Shown piece by piece: positions 33,749 through 42,540 of a stretch of DNA of 64,000 nt; the stretch's first letter is position 1, and every line of letters starts with the position of its first letter. Below the pieces are notes generated by a model that worked only from the letters and a program-made list of their open reading frames with translations, was not told the DNA's origin and made no database searches. A program made the translations under genes and the position numbers. Location: the NCBI GenBank assembly GCA_001771575.1, contig MEUD01000001.1, positions 479,277-543,276 of the forward strand. The letters are read 5' to 3'. This DNA comes from a candidate division WOR-1 bacterium RIFOXYB2_FULL_45_9. Lineage in GTDB: Bacteria; Margulisbacteria; WOR-1; O2-12-FULL-45-9; XYB2-FULL-48-7.

Positions 33749-34723
33749 CTACAACTGCTGGTTCAGCTTCAGCCATTTGATCGTTCGAGCGATCCCTTCC
33801 TTCAGCGTGAATGGTTGGGGACCGACGACTTCCTTTAGAGGGGACATGTCAAAAACATATTCGGTCAGGATATTTTTCAGCCTGAAGCTTTGCAGGGGAA
33901 CGTTTTCCCAGCCCCGGCCCCTTAAAAAATCGCCGATAGCCGCGAGGACCTTTATCGGCATAAGCGGCAGATGGAAGATACGCCGGGCCTTCAATTGCGC
34001 CCCGATCTCATTGGCCATATCATACAGATCGGCCGGTTCGTAATCCGCTATGTAAAAAGTTTTCCCGGAAACCTTTTCCAGGGGGGCGCGCAGCAGCTTA
34101 TAAATTGAAAACACGGCATTCTCGACATATCCCAGTGATCGCCGGTAGTGCCCGCCGCCGATATGAAAATACCACCCTTGTTTAATTGATCTGAATAAAT
34201 TTATGTACGGTTCTTCTCCCCAGGGGCCCCAAATGGAGATCGGCCTGATGATCGTCCAGGAGAAGTTCAAATCCTTTTGCTCGCGCACGATTTTTTCGCC
34301 GATCATTTTGCTCTCTCCGTAAAACGTCGACGGCTTATAGTCGGTGTCATGCTTGGGGATATAGCCCATTTGGCAAACAAGCAGAGATGAAGTAAAGATC
34401 GCTCTCTGGACCGCCGGGGCCAGCTTGAGCGCTTCGAACATGTTCCTTACTCCGACCATGTTCTCCGCGTAGCAATCAAGCCGCGCCCTGGTCAATCCTG
34501 TTTTAGCCGCTAAGTGAACCACCAATTCCGGATTGAAGGCTTGAATTTCTTTTTTGAGCGCTCCGAGGTCCAAAATATCGCATTGGCGCCAGTATTGGGA
34601 GTGCTTGTTTTCCCGAGGCGGCTTAATATCGATATTCAAAATATCGATATAGCCCTCTTTAAGAAGGAGTTCGATCATATTCGTGCCGATGAATCCGGAG
34701 CCCCCGGTAACCAGTACTTTAAT
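33749..34723 (-). CDS. NAD-dependent epimerase/dehydratase with apparent ATT start
   Basis: The first ATG in frame (34678) would cut off the nucleotide-binding motif. Extending upstream gives (ATT)[15 protein letters not shown], a complete Rossmann N-terminus, and the ATT at 34723-34721 lies 7 nt after a perfect AAGGAG. Initiated there, the protein has 324 residues. Other motifs are [10 protein letters not shown] and a YxxxK in FYGESK, and SIWGPWGEE. It is an extended SDR with low similarity to typical UDP-sugar epimerases; substrate unknown. The SD overlaps the stop of the upstream epimerase gene. Confidence 0.8.
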   Translation of the reverse strand: MKVLVTGGSGFIGTNMIELLLKEGYIDILNIDIKPPRENKHSQYWRQCDILDLGALKKEIQAFNPELVVHLAAKTGLTRARLDCYAENMVGVRNMFEALKLAPAVQRAIFTSSLLVCQMGYIPKHDTDYKPSTFYGESKMIGEKIVREQKDLNFSWTIIRPISIWGPWGEEPYINLFRSIKQGWYFHIGGGHYRRSLGYVENAVFSIYKLLRAPLEKVSGKTFYIADYEPADLYDMANEIGAQLKARRIFHLPLMPIKVLAAIGDFLRGRGWENVPLQSFRLKNILTEYVFDMSPLKEVVGPQPFTLKEGIARTIKWLKLNQQL

Positions 34724-34730
34724 AAAGACG

Positions 34731-34736
34731 CTCCTT
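34731..34736 (-). promoter_or_regulatory. Shine-Dalgarno that supports the ATT start
   Basis: AAGGAG at 34736-34731, with a 7-nt spacing to ATT. No ATG, GTG or TTG lies at workable distance in the frame that carries the Rossmann motif. Confidence 0.65.
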
Positions 34737-35773
34737 TATTTGCAGACCATCGCCCTGACGGCCGAAGAGGCGCCCGGGCCAAAGCTGGCCGCTTGCTGGA
34801 TATTTTCCCAGTTCTCCTTGAACCAGTCGATCGCTTGAGGCAAACCTTCTTCAAAGGTCGTGTTCGGAGTATAGCCGATCAGTTTATTGGCCCGTTCGAC
34901 CGAAGCCAGGATCCTGGATTTGGTGTCCCATTTCCGCCGCGGCGCGAAATTGATCCCCGCCTTGTTCCCCGTCAATTTATTGATCATTTCAGCCAGCTGT
35001 TTGATCTGGATCTCCCGACCGGACGCCAGGTTGAACTCCTGTCCGACCGCTTCCGGCATGACGCCGGCCCTCAAGAGACCGTCGACGATGTCTTCAACAA
35101 AAGTAAAGTCGCGGGTCTCCTCGCCGGTCCCGGTAATGGGGAGTGGCTTGCCGCTCATCGCCCAGTAAATAAAATTAGGGATGACGTTCCGATACTGGCC
35201 GGGGATCTCTCCCGGACCATAAGAATTAAAGAACCTGGTTTTGACGCAGGGAACCTCGTACTGGTGCTGGAAAAAGTTGCAATACAATTCCCCCAGCATT
35301 TTAGTGATCTGATACGGCGTGCTCAAATGCATCGACATGAAATCTTCCTTCAGCGGCATGGGAGCGTGACTGCCGTAGATCGAACAACCAGACGACGCGT
35401 AAACAAAGCGCTTAACCCCGGTCAGCGCGCTGTATTCCAACAATTTAAGAGTGCCGAAGCCGTTGACCTGCAGGTCGCGTTCCGGATGGTCGATCGAATT
35501 CTGGTTGGCAAAGAACGCCGCCAGATGAAAAACATATTCCGGCTCTTCGAAGAAGACCCTTTTCAGCTTGATCTCGTCGACGATATCCCCTTCGGAAAAC
35601 AAGACGTTCGGCAGTGAAGGGACGTTCCACCTCTCCGATGAAGAGAGGTCGTCAAGGACGATGACTTTTCCGGCGCCTAAATTCCCCAACGCCTTGACCA
35701 GGTTCGACCCAATGGCCCCCGCCCCACCCGTGACCAGGATCGTTTTTCCTTGATACTGTTTTTTATAATCCAT
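34736..35773 (-). CDS. UDP-glucose 4-epimerase-like extended SDR
   Basis: 345 residues with TGGAGAIGSNLVKAL (15-29), DDLSSSERWNVP, the catalytic region ASSGCSIYGSH and the YxxxK in TPYQITKMLGELY. KTRFFNSYGPGEIPGQYRN is the NAD-epimerase substrate loop. Specificity is uncertain (GalE-like C4 epimerase or 4,6-dehydratase). SD AAGGAGG lies before the ATG, which shares bases with the preceding GT stop (TAATG). Confidence 0.85.
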   Translation of the reverse strand: MDYKKQYQGKTILVTGGAGAIGSNLVKALGNLGAGKVIVLDDLSSSERWNVPSLPNVLFSEGDIVDEIKLKRVFFEEPEYVFHLAAFFANQNSIDHPERDLQVNGFGTLKLLEYSALTGVKRFVYASSGCSIYGSHAPMPLKEDFMSMHLSTPYQITKMLGELYCNFFQHQYEVPCVKTRFFNSYGPGEIPGQYRNVIPNFIYWAMSGKPLPITGTGEETRDFTFVEDIVDGLLRAGVMPEAVGQEFNLASGREIQIKQLAEMINKLTGNKAGINFAPRRKWDTKSRILASVERANKLIGYTPNTTFEEGLPQAIDWFKENWENIQQAASFGPGASSAVRAMVCK

Positions 35774-36999
35774 TACTTCCTCCTTGAAAGGGCGTCATTG
35801 AATATTTTTTCGTAAATGGTAACGCAGTTTTCCCTGGAAAAGGCGGTTTCCGCCCCGTGGCGGCCATTTTTACCCATGGTTTCGCGCAACGACGAGTCAT
35901 TATACAATTTTCTAATAACCGCCGCAAGGTCGGCCGGATCGTCCGGCCTGGCGGCCAGCCCGCAATTAAATTCCGCCAGGATCTTTGGCGCGTCCCCCTG
36001 CAAAGGCATACTGGCGACGACCGGTTTCCCAGCGGCCATAATGCTGAGCATTTTCCCGGGAACGACGGGAGTTGCCAGGTCTTTTCTTAAAGTAACGAGA
36101 CAAAGATCGGAAGCGTGCAGGATTTGCGGATAAATTTTAAGCGGCTGGGTCGGGACAAAAAGAACGTTCTCCAGTTTTTTCTCTCTGGCCAGCGCCTCCA
36201 GTTCCCCTTTTTTTACCCCATCCCCAACCAAAACGAACTGGATGTTCTTCTCTCCTTTTAATATTTCAGCCGCTCCGACCACAACCTCAAGCCCCTGCGC
36301 GAAACCCATCACCCCGGCGAAAGAAATAACGAATTTTTCCTTAAGGCCGTGCTTGCGGCTAAAATCGTTATCCCTGGGGGACGGCTTGATCTCGTCAATG
36401 TCGACCCAGTTATGGACCACCTCGACCAGGTTACCGCTCGCGCCGTGCGACCTTACGTACTCCTGGTTGCCGGACGAATGGACGGTGATCGCGTCCGACT
36501 TCCGATAGATGAACTTTTCCATGCGGCGCGACACGTCGATCAGCAGTTTGTTTTTGAGCAGGCCGAGGTCGATGACCGTCTGCGGGTAGAGGTCCTGAAT
36601 ATTGACCACCACGGGAGCGCGCTTGATCTTGCCGAGCCAAAAACCAGTCACGCCGAGCGGCAAAGGGGGCGAATAGACCAGAATAATATCCGGCCGACCG
36701 CTGAACAGCCCGCCCCAAAAAAAGATCCAGCCCAGGATAAAATGTTCAAATCCCCTGATCAGCGGGATGGTCCGGGCCAGCGGAGGGGTCCGCAGGCGCC
36801 GCACCTCAACGCCGGAAAGTTTTTCCCGCGCCGGGATGCCGGAGAGATCGGTCCCGTCGGCCACGTTATAACGGGGCATCCGGGTAATGACCGAGACCTC
36901 GTGCCCCCGTTTGACCAATGATTCCGCGAGCTCAAAAAATAAGGTCGACGCCGATTTGGTTTCCGGCGGAAAAGCTTCGGACAAAATAAGGATCCGCAT
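35773..36999 (-). CDS. GT4 glycosyltransferase, WbuB-like
   Basis: 408 residues from the ATG at 36999. The GT-B fold begins MRILILSEAFPPETKSAST. VVNIQDLYPQTVIDLGLLKN is typical of WbuB-like GT4 enzymes that transfer 6-deoxy-HexNAc in O-antigen assembly. The catalytic C-terminal part has VPGKMLSIMAAGKPVVAS and a DAPK segment in place of the canonical Ex7E context. It is closely similar to the GT4 at 39179-40414, with which it brackets the fused oxidoreductase. A longer in-frame start is embedded in the oxidoreductase gene and is unlikely. Confidence 0.88.
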   Translation of the reverse strand: MRILILSEAFPPETKSASTLFFELAESLVKRGHEVSVITRMPRYNVADGTDLSGIPAREKLSGVEVRRLRTPPLARTIPLIRGFEHFILGWIFFWGGLFSGRPDIILVYSPPLPLGVTGFWLGKIKRAPVVVNIQDLYPQTVIDLGLLKNKLLIDVSRRMEKFIYRKSDAITVHSSGNQEYVRSHGASGNLVEVVHNWVDIDEIKPSPRDNDFSRKHGLKEKFVISFAGVMGFAQGLEVVVGAAEILKGEKNIQFVLVGDGVKKGELEALAREKKLENVLFVPTQPLKIYPQILHASDLCLVTLRKDLATPVVPGKMLSIMAAGKPVVASMPLQGDAPKILAEFNCGLAARPDDPADLAAVIRKLYNDSSLRETMGKNGRHGAETAFSRENCVTIYEKIFNDALSRRK

Positions 37000-39158
37000 T
37001 ACAGGACCGACTTGATCTCGACCGGCCGGCCGGTCTTTATCGACTCCATAATGGCGAAGGTCGCCAGAGTGGTGTTGACGTATTCGGAAAAATCGACCGG
37101 TATCGGGCGGCCGCTTTTCAGGCAATTAAAGAAGGTTTCAAACTCATTTTGATGCCCCCGGTCGATATTGAATTTTTTCTTCTTTTCCTTTTTTCCGTCC
37201 CGGACAAATTCCATGCCGACATAATTATCGAGCACGTAACTCTGGTTGTTGCCGAAAACTTCGATCCTTTCCCGGGCGATCCCCTTATGGCCGACGGAGG
37301 TATAGAGCAGGGTCGCGACCGACCCGTTCTTCAGCTTCATGGTAACGGCGATATTATCCTCGTTCGTCACCTGATCGTTGCCTGATGAGATCGTTTCAGC
37401 GAATACCTTGACCGGGACCGAAGAGGTCGCGTATTGGATCGAATCGATGAAATGACATACTTCGCCGATGACCCGACCTCCCCCTTCATTGTTCAAGGTC
37501 CAGTGAGCTTTGGGCACGAAACCGGCATTGACCCGGCAATTGACGGTCACGGCGCCAACTTCTCCCATTAACTCCTTAGCCCGGACCGCCGAAGGCGCAA
37601 AGCGGCGATTAAACCCGACCATTAAGCGTTTGCCCGATCTCTCATAAGCGTCCCTGATCTCTTTTAGCTCCGCTTCGTTCATGGCGAGCGGTTTTTCCAC
37701 AAAAACGTCTTTGCCGGCGGCCAGTGCCTTGACGATCATTTTAGCGTGGAGATCGTGGCGCGTGGCAATGATGACCGCGTTGATCTTGTCGTCATGGAGG
37801 ATCTCCTGATAATCGGTAGTACAGTACTCAAAGCCATACTGGCTGGCGACGTTACGTCCGGAAAGTCCGGTCGCCGTCGCCACCCCTCTCAAAGTAAGGC
37901 CGGAGATCTTCTTTAAACATGGAAGAATGGTCACGTTGGTGAACAATCCAGCCCCGATCAGACCAACGACCGGTTGGCCGGGTTGATGATCGATCTTTGG
38001 AGAAGCAACAACGATTTTTTTCTCCTGGGCGGGTTTTTCCTTGTACTGAAGCAAAACGCCAAGATAATAAGGATGGTCCTTGCTTAGGAGAAGATCATAA
38101 GCCTTTAAGGCGTCATCAATGCTAAAACGGTGGGTAATGACCGGAGCCATGGTTACCCGCCCGCCGGCGACCAGGTTCAGGTATTCCTTCATGTTCCCCG
38201 CCTGCGTCCAGCGGACCAAGCCGAGTGGATAATTATGGCCTTTTAGCTCCCAATCCGGGTCGAATTTCCCGGGGCCGGTCGCGCGGGAAACGATAAGGGA
38301 AAGCTCTTTTTCAAAAAACACGTTGCGCGGCACTTCAAGCTTGACCAGTCCGCACGCCACGATCTTTCCCTTCTCCCTGGTAATTTCCGCGGCCAGGTCC
38401 AATGGGTCATTGCTGTTAGTTGAAGCCATAATAATTGTCGCGTCAAAGCCCGGGCCACCGGTCAATAGCTTGGCTTTGGTCGCCAATTCCTGCCGATCGG
38501 TCGTCGCCCCCCTGGCCCCCAATTCGATTGCCAGACCGACTTTTCTCGCGTCAAGATCAAAACCGAACGCGTCACAGCCCCAGGCCCTCAAGACCTGGAC
38601 CGAGATCTGGCCGAGCATTCCGAGTCCGATCACAGCAACCTTTGAGCCGAAGGTCAGGTCGGCGCTCCGGATGGCGTGGATGGCGATCGCCGCGATATAA
38701 GCAAACGCGGCGTCTTCTTCCGATACCCCATCGGGGACCTTAACACAGTCGTTTTTCGGCACCCAGGTGATTTCGGAATGGGTCGCGAACAGATCACTGC
38801 CGCAGGCGACGCGATCGCCGACTTTAAACTCATCAACCCCTTCGCCCACCGCCAGGACTTCGCCGGCAGAACTGTAGCCGAGCGGCTGTTGGGTTTCCAT
38901 TCGCCCCTTGACCGCCTGATACGCTTCCATAACCCCTTCGGTTTTAACTTTGTCGATTAATCGGCGGACCAGGTCCGGCCGCGACATCGCCTTGCCGACC
39001 AAATTCTGCTGGGCCAGGTTAACGATCAGTTTTTCCGTGCCGACGCTGACCGCCGAGCGGGTGGTCTTGACCAGGACCCCGCCTGGCTTGACCTGCGGGG
39101 CCGGAACATCTACCAAGTTCAATTCTCCAGTTTTAAAGCTCTGCACGACTTGTTTCAT
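36999..39158 (-). CDS. fused zinc-type alcohol dehydrogenase + Gfo/Idh/MocA oxidoreductase
   Basis: 719 residues. The N-terminal half (about 1-350) is a medium-chain dehydrogenase: GEVLAVGEGVDEFKVGDRV and a Rossmann VIGLGMLGQISVQVLR. The C-terminal half (about 375-719) is a Gfo/Idh/MocA protein: VGLIGAGLFTNVTILPCL, the EKPLA motif (VFVEKPLAMNEAEL), and GGGRVIGEVCHFIDS. This bi-domain enzyme is known from polysaccharide clusters, often near heparinase-like proteins and WbuB-type GTs; its reaction is not firmly known. The ATG at 39158 follows SD AAGGAA; a longer in-frame start lies in the upstream GT gene. Confidence 0.88.
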   Translation of the reverse strand: MKQVVQSFKTGELNLVDVPAPQVKPGGVLVKTTRSAVSVGTEKLIVNLAQQNLVGKAMSRPDLVRRLIDKVKTEGVMEAYQAVKGRMETQQPLGYSSAGEVLAVGEGVDEFKVGDRVACGSDLFATHSEITWVPKNDCVKVPDGVSEEDAAFAYIAAIAIHAIRSADLTFGSKVAVIGLGMLGQISVQVLRAWGCDAFGFDLDARKVGLAIELGARGATTDRQELATKAKLLTGGPGFDATIIMASTNSNDPLDLAAEITREKGKIVACGLVKLEVPRNVFFEKELSLIVSRATGPGKFDPDWELKGHNYPLGLVRWTQAGNMKEYLNLVAGGRVTMAPVITHRFSIDDALKAYDLLLSKDHPYYLGVLLQYKEKPAQEKKIVVASPKIDHQPGQPVVGLIGAGLFTNVTILPCLKKISGLTLRGVATATGLSGRNVASQYGFEYCTTDYQEILHDDKINAVIIATRHDLHAKMIVKALAAGKDVFVEKPLAMNEAELKEIRDAYERSGKRLMVGFNRRFAPSAVRAKELMGEVGAVTVNCRVNAGFVPKAHWTLNNEGGGRVIGEVCHFIDSIQYATSSVPVKVFAETISSGNDQVTNEDNIAVTMKLKNGSVATLLYTSVGHKGIARERIEVFGNNQSYVLDNYVGMEFVRDGKKEKKKKFNIDRGHQNEFETFFNCLKSGRPIPVDFSEYVNTTLATFAIMESIKTGRPVEIKSVL

Positions 39159-39178
39159 GGCAATTCCTTTCCATTCAT

Positions 39179-40414
39179 TTATTTCTTTCCGCGTCCCGCG
39201 ACCTCGGCAAACAATTCCTCGTACTTTTTCGAACAAACGGCCAGAGAATAGTTGGCGATAACCCACTCTCTCCCCTGCCTGCCGAATTTTTCGCCTAGAG
39301 CGCGATCGCTGAACAATTTTAGCACGGCGTCGCGAAAAGCGGCGGCGTCTCCCGCCTTAACTACGAGCCCGGAACCGGACCTTTCGATAAATTTCGGCGC
39401 GTCGCCGAAAAGCGGCAAACTGGCCAGGACCGGCCGGCCAGCCGACATGATACTAAGCATTTTCGACGGTACGACCGGCGTCGCGACCGAGGCGTTTAGC
39501 GTCAGCAGACCGACGTCCGAAGCAGCCAACAGTTTAACATATTTATCGCGCGGCTGAATAGGGATCATGACGACGTTTTTTAGGCCGAGCTCCCGCCATC
39601 TGGCTTCGGTCTCGGCGTGCTTGGGACCGTTCCCGGCCAGCAGGAAGACGAGCTTCTCTTCGCCCTCCAAAAGCCTGGCGCAGTTAAAGATGATCTCCAT
39701 GTCCTGCGATTCGGCGATGCATCCGGCAAAGGTCAGGACGAACTTGCCTCCCAGGCCCAAGGATTCGCGGAATTCATTCTCCTTTTCCCCCGGTTTAATG
39801 TAGTCGGTGTCAACCCAGTTGTAGACGACCGTCACCTTATCGGGATCGCCGGCGGTCTTTTCGACGATCGCCTTGTTGCTCTCCGACATCACCGTGATCC
39901 GGTCGACCAGGCGGTAGATCAGCTTCTCCAGAAAACGCGACATCCCGATCAACAGCCGGTTCTTCATCAGACCAAGATCGATCAAGCTCTGGGGAAAAAG
40001 GTCCTGCACGTTCATGACCACCCTGCTCCCGGTGATCGCCCTGATCAAAACGGCGGCGTACCCGACAACGATGGGTGGAGAATATACCAGCATAACGTCG
40101 GTCCGGCCGGCGCGCGCGGCGGCGACGACCAGGCAAACGATGTTCAGCAAGTGCTCGATCTCCCGGAGAAGGGGGATCCTTCTTGACAACTGCGGAATAT
40201 TGACCCTGATCACCCTGACCCCATCCCGCGCCTCTTCGACAAACCAGCCGCCGCTATTTTTCGGCCAGAGCTCACGGGGAATATGGCGGGGAAATCTGGT
40301 AACTACGACGACATCGTGCCCCTTCGCTTTAAGGTCCTGGGCCAATTCATAGAACTGATTGGCAGCGGCGCCGATCTCCGGAGGATAGCAATTGGTCAAG
40401 AGCAGTATTTTCAT
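39179..40414 (-). CDS. GT4 glycosyltransferase, WbuB-like paralogue
   Basis: 411 residues: MKILLLTNCYPPEIGAAANQ, VVMNVQDLFPQSLIDLGLMK, RFLEKLIYRLVDRITVMSE and VPSKMLSIMSAGRPVLASL. These match the corresponding segments of the GT4 at 35773-36999 almost block for block, so the two are tandem paralogues separated by the fused oxidoreductase. They probably act on consecutive acceptors. Gap to the next SPASM gene is 3 nt. Confidence 0.88.
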   Translation of the reverse strand: MKILLLTNCYPPEIGAAANQFYELAQDLKAKGHDVVVVTRFPRHIPRELWPKNSGGWFVEEARDGVRVIRVNIPQLSRRIPLLREIEHLLNIVCLVVAAARAGRTDVMLVYSPPIVVGYAAVLIRAITGSRVVMNVQDLFPQSLIDLGLMKNRLLIGMSRFLEKLIYRLVDRITVMSESNKAIVEKTAGDPDKVTVVYNWVDTDYIKPGEKENEFRESLGLGGKFVLTFAGCIAESQDMEIIFNCARLLEGEEKLVFLLAGNGPKHAETEARWRELGLKNVVMIPIQPRDKYVKLLAASDVGLLTLNASVATPVVPSKMLSIMSAGRPVLASLPLFGDAPKFIERSGSGLVVKAGDAAAFRDAVLKLFSDRALGEKFGRQGREWVIANYSLAVCSKKYEELFAEVAGRGKK

Positions 40415-40417
40415 GGG

Positions 40418-41440
40418 TCAAAACACCCTCGGACAGCTGCTGCACAATTTTGAGCCCTGTCTCCCTCGCAAGATCAGCCGCCGGAGCGCCCGATAACGGT
40501 CGCCGTTCCAGAGCTTCTTTACTCCGCCGTCAAAAGCGTTGCCGACGACATAGGTCTCGTTGTAATCAAAACAGCACGGGACCACTTTTCCGTCCCAGCC
40601 GACGATACAGCCGCTCCAGGCCCAGCCGCAGGTCCGATCGACTTTCATCACCGAAGGCATTATATTCTTGAACCGCTTATCCCTGGGGACATACTTCCCG
40701 GTATCTTTTTCACCGGCGGAATTTCCCAGATACATTTCCCAATAAGTTGAAAAATTGGCCTTGTCGACCCCTAGCTCTTTCGCCAGCGCCCGAAAAGTTT
40801 CCATTTCAGAGGTATTATTTTCCATCAGGATCATATTAATGGTCACGAACGGCCGCTTCAATCCAAGACGCTTCCTTAGTTCCATCAAACGTTTGATGTT
40901 TTCTTTAAGTCGATTAAAATCCCCTCCCGGCCGATTGACGCGGTAGGTCTCTTCTGAAGCGGCGTCGACCGAGACGATCAATTCTTCCAGGCCGGAGCGA
41001 ACCAATTTTTCCGCTTTTTCGGCGTTGAGCGCGTTGCCGTTGGTGCTAAGCATGACCGAAATATTTTTGCCGCGAGCGTATTCGATCATCTTAAAGATGT
41101 CGGGATGCAGTAACGGTTCCCCCAGATTGAAAGGCCCAACCTTATACAGATAAGGGGCCATTTCATCGACGATCCGCTTGTAGTTTTCAAAAGACATCAG
41201 GCCCCTTTTTCTGACCGAATAGCCCTTGCCCGACGAGCACATCGGGCATTGCAGGTCGCAAGTGTTGTTTACCTCAATGCTCATGTGCATGGGATAGCCC
41301 AGCACCCGGTCGGATTTTAAGACACGCCGGGAGATCTGGTTCAGTACCAGGTTAAGCAGTCTTCGCGGCGTGTGCCGCCGCGGAAACCCGGTCATCTGAT
41401 CGAATAAGAAATATTTAATATAATTCGTTCTTTTGTTCAT
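40418..41440 (-). CDS. radical SAM protein with SPASM domain
   Basis: 340 residues. CDLQCPMC (CxxxCxxC) at about 62-69 binds the SAM-cleaving 4Fe-4S cluster. Later VGPFNLGEPLLHPD replaces the GGEP segment. The C-terminal SPASM region has CGWAWSGC, VVPCCFDYN and KLCSSCP, binding an auxiliary cluster. SPASM proteins modify peptides or sugars; family members in glycan loci are usually uncharacterised. The overlap with the GT4 is ATGA. Confidence 0.85.
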   Translation of the reverse strand: MNKRTNYIKYFLFDQMTGFPRRHTPRRLLNLVLNQISRRVLKSDRVLGYPMHMSIEVNNTCDLQCPMCSSGKGYSVRKRGLMSFENYKRIVDEMAPYLYKVGPFNLGEPLLHPDIFKMIEYARGKNISVMLSTNGNALNAEKAEKLVRSGLEELIVSVDAASEETYRVNRPGGDFNRLKENIKRLMELRKRLGLKRPFVTINMILMENNTSEMETFRALAKELGVDKANFSTYWEMYLGNSAGEKDTGKYVPRDKRFKNIMPSVMKVDRTCGWAWSGCIVGWDGKVVPCCFDYNETYVVGNAFDGGVKKLWNGDRYRALRRLILRGRQGSKLCSSCPRVF

Positions 41441-42540
41441 TTAATTTCTCCAAATATTTTAATTATTTCCAGCACGGTATTGTCCCAGGTGAATTTTTGC
41501 GCCTTCTCCCTCCCTTTATCCGACAATTCCCGGCGCAGTTTTTCATCGCCGATCAGTTTAACAATGAGCCCGGTAAGTTGCAATTGATCAAATGGATCAA
41601 AGGTCAATCCGGAGGTCCCGATCATTTCAGGCAGACAGGTGGCATTGGAGGCGATCACCGGCATACCGGCCGCCATCGCTTCAATTATCGGCAAACTGAA
41701 GCTTTCCACCAGCGACGGGAGGACAAAGATGAGCCCTTCGGCGTAAGCCCGGGTCAAAGCGTCTCCCGCGAGCATACCGGTAAAAATAATGTTATCGCGC
41801 GTTTTCCGATCAACGCATAACTCCAGCAGCTGCTCGCGGTATTTTGCGTCGACCGCTCCGACAAGCTTCAACTTGTGCCGGTTTTTGATCTCCGCCGGCA
41901 GGGAATCGTAAGCCTTGATCAGCACTTCATAATTTTTACGGCTGGAAATATTGGAGACCGAAAGGATACCGCTCCGCGGGCGGCCCGCTTCCGGCATGGA
42001 AAAACGCTCTATATCGGCGCCCAAAAATATCCGCCGCGTCTTGCGGCGGTCGATGCCGGTCGCCTTCAGAGCCAGTTCCCTGGAATAATCCGAAGAAAAG
42101 ATAACGACGTCGGAAAATCTCATCGACAGCACGGTGATCTGTTTCAGGAGCCAAACCCTCAAACGTTTAAGCGCGCTCTCCCCGGCCACCTGAACGAACG
42201 GATCGATGTTTTGGATCCAAAGGACTTTTTTGCAAGGCGCGAAAAACGGGGCGATGTTCGCCGGACAGAACAGAACGTCGATCTTTTTATTAAAAATTAT
42301 CAAGGGGACGATGAATTGCTCTTTCAGCAGGCGGTTGATCAGGCCGGCGACTTTAATGACCACAACCCTGACCCGGCTGGCGAGGAGTTCCTTATCGCAT
42401 AGTTTTTCGTAATTCTCGTTGGAAACCAATAATTGATAATCATTGCCGGAGTCCATTTTCACGAGACGCGGAACGATGTTCTGAATGTAAGTTATGCCGC
42501 CGCCAAGTTTGGCGGACAGGGCGTTAATCGCGATCTTCAT
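41437..42540 (-). CDS. GT4 glycosyltransferase, WbpY/mannosyltransferase-like
   Basis: 367 residues of GT-B type: MKIAINALSAKLGGGITYIQN, then SGILSVSNISSRKNYEVLIKAY (start of the C-terminal nucleotide-sugar domain) and the donor-site Ex7E-like motif VLPSLVESFSLPIIEAMAAG (about 285-304). The gene overlaps its neighbours on both sides by ATGA. Donor is unknown; GDP-mannose or a GDP-deoxyhexose is plausible because gmd/rmd are in the locus. Confidence 0.87.
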   Translation of the reverse strand: MKIAINALSAKLGGGITYIQNIVPRLVKMDSGNDYQLLVSNENYEKLCDKELLASRVRVVVIKVAGLINRLLKEQFIVPLIIFNKKIDVLFCPANIAPFFAPCKKVLWIQNIDPFVQVAGESALKRLRVWLLKQITVLSMRFSDVVIFSSDYSRELALKATGIDRRKTRRIFLGADIERFSMPEAGRPRSGILSVSNISSRKNYEVLIKAYDSLPAEIKNRHKLKLVGAVDAKYREQLLELCVDRKTRDNIIFTGMLAGDALTRAYAEGLIFVLPSLVESFSLPIIEAMAAGMPVIASNATCLPEMIGTSGLTFDPFDQLQLTGLIVKLIGDEKLRRELSDKGREKAQKFTWDNTVLEIIKIFGEIK

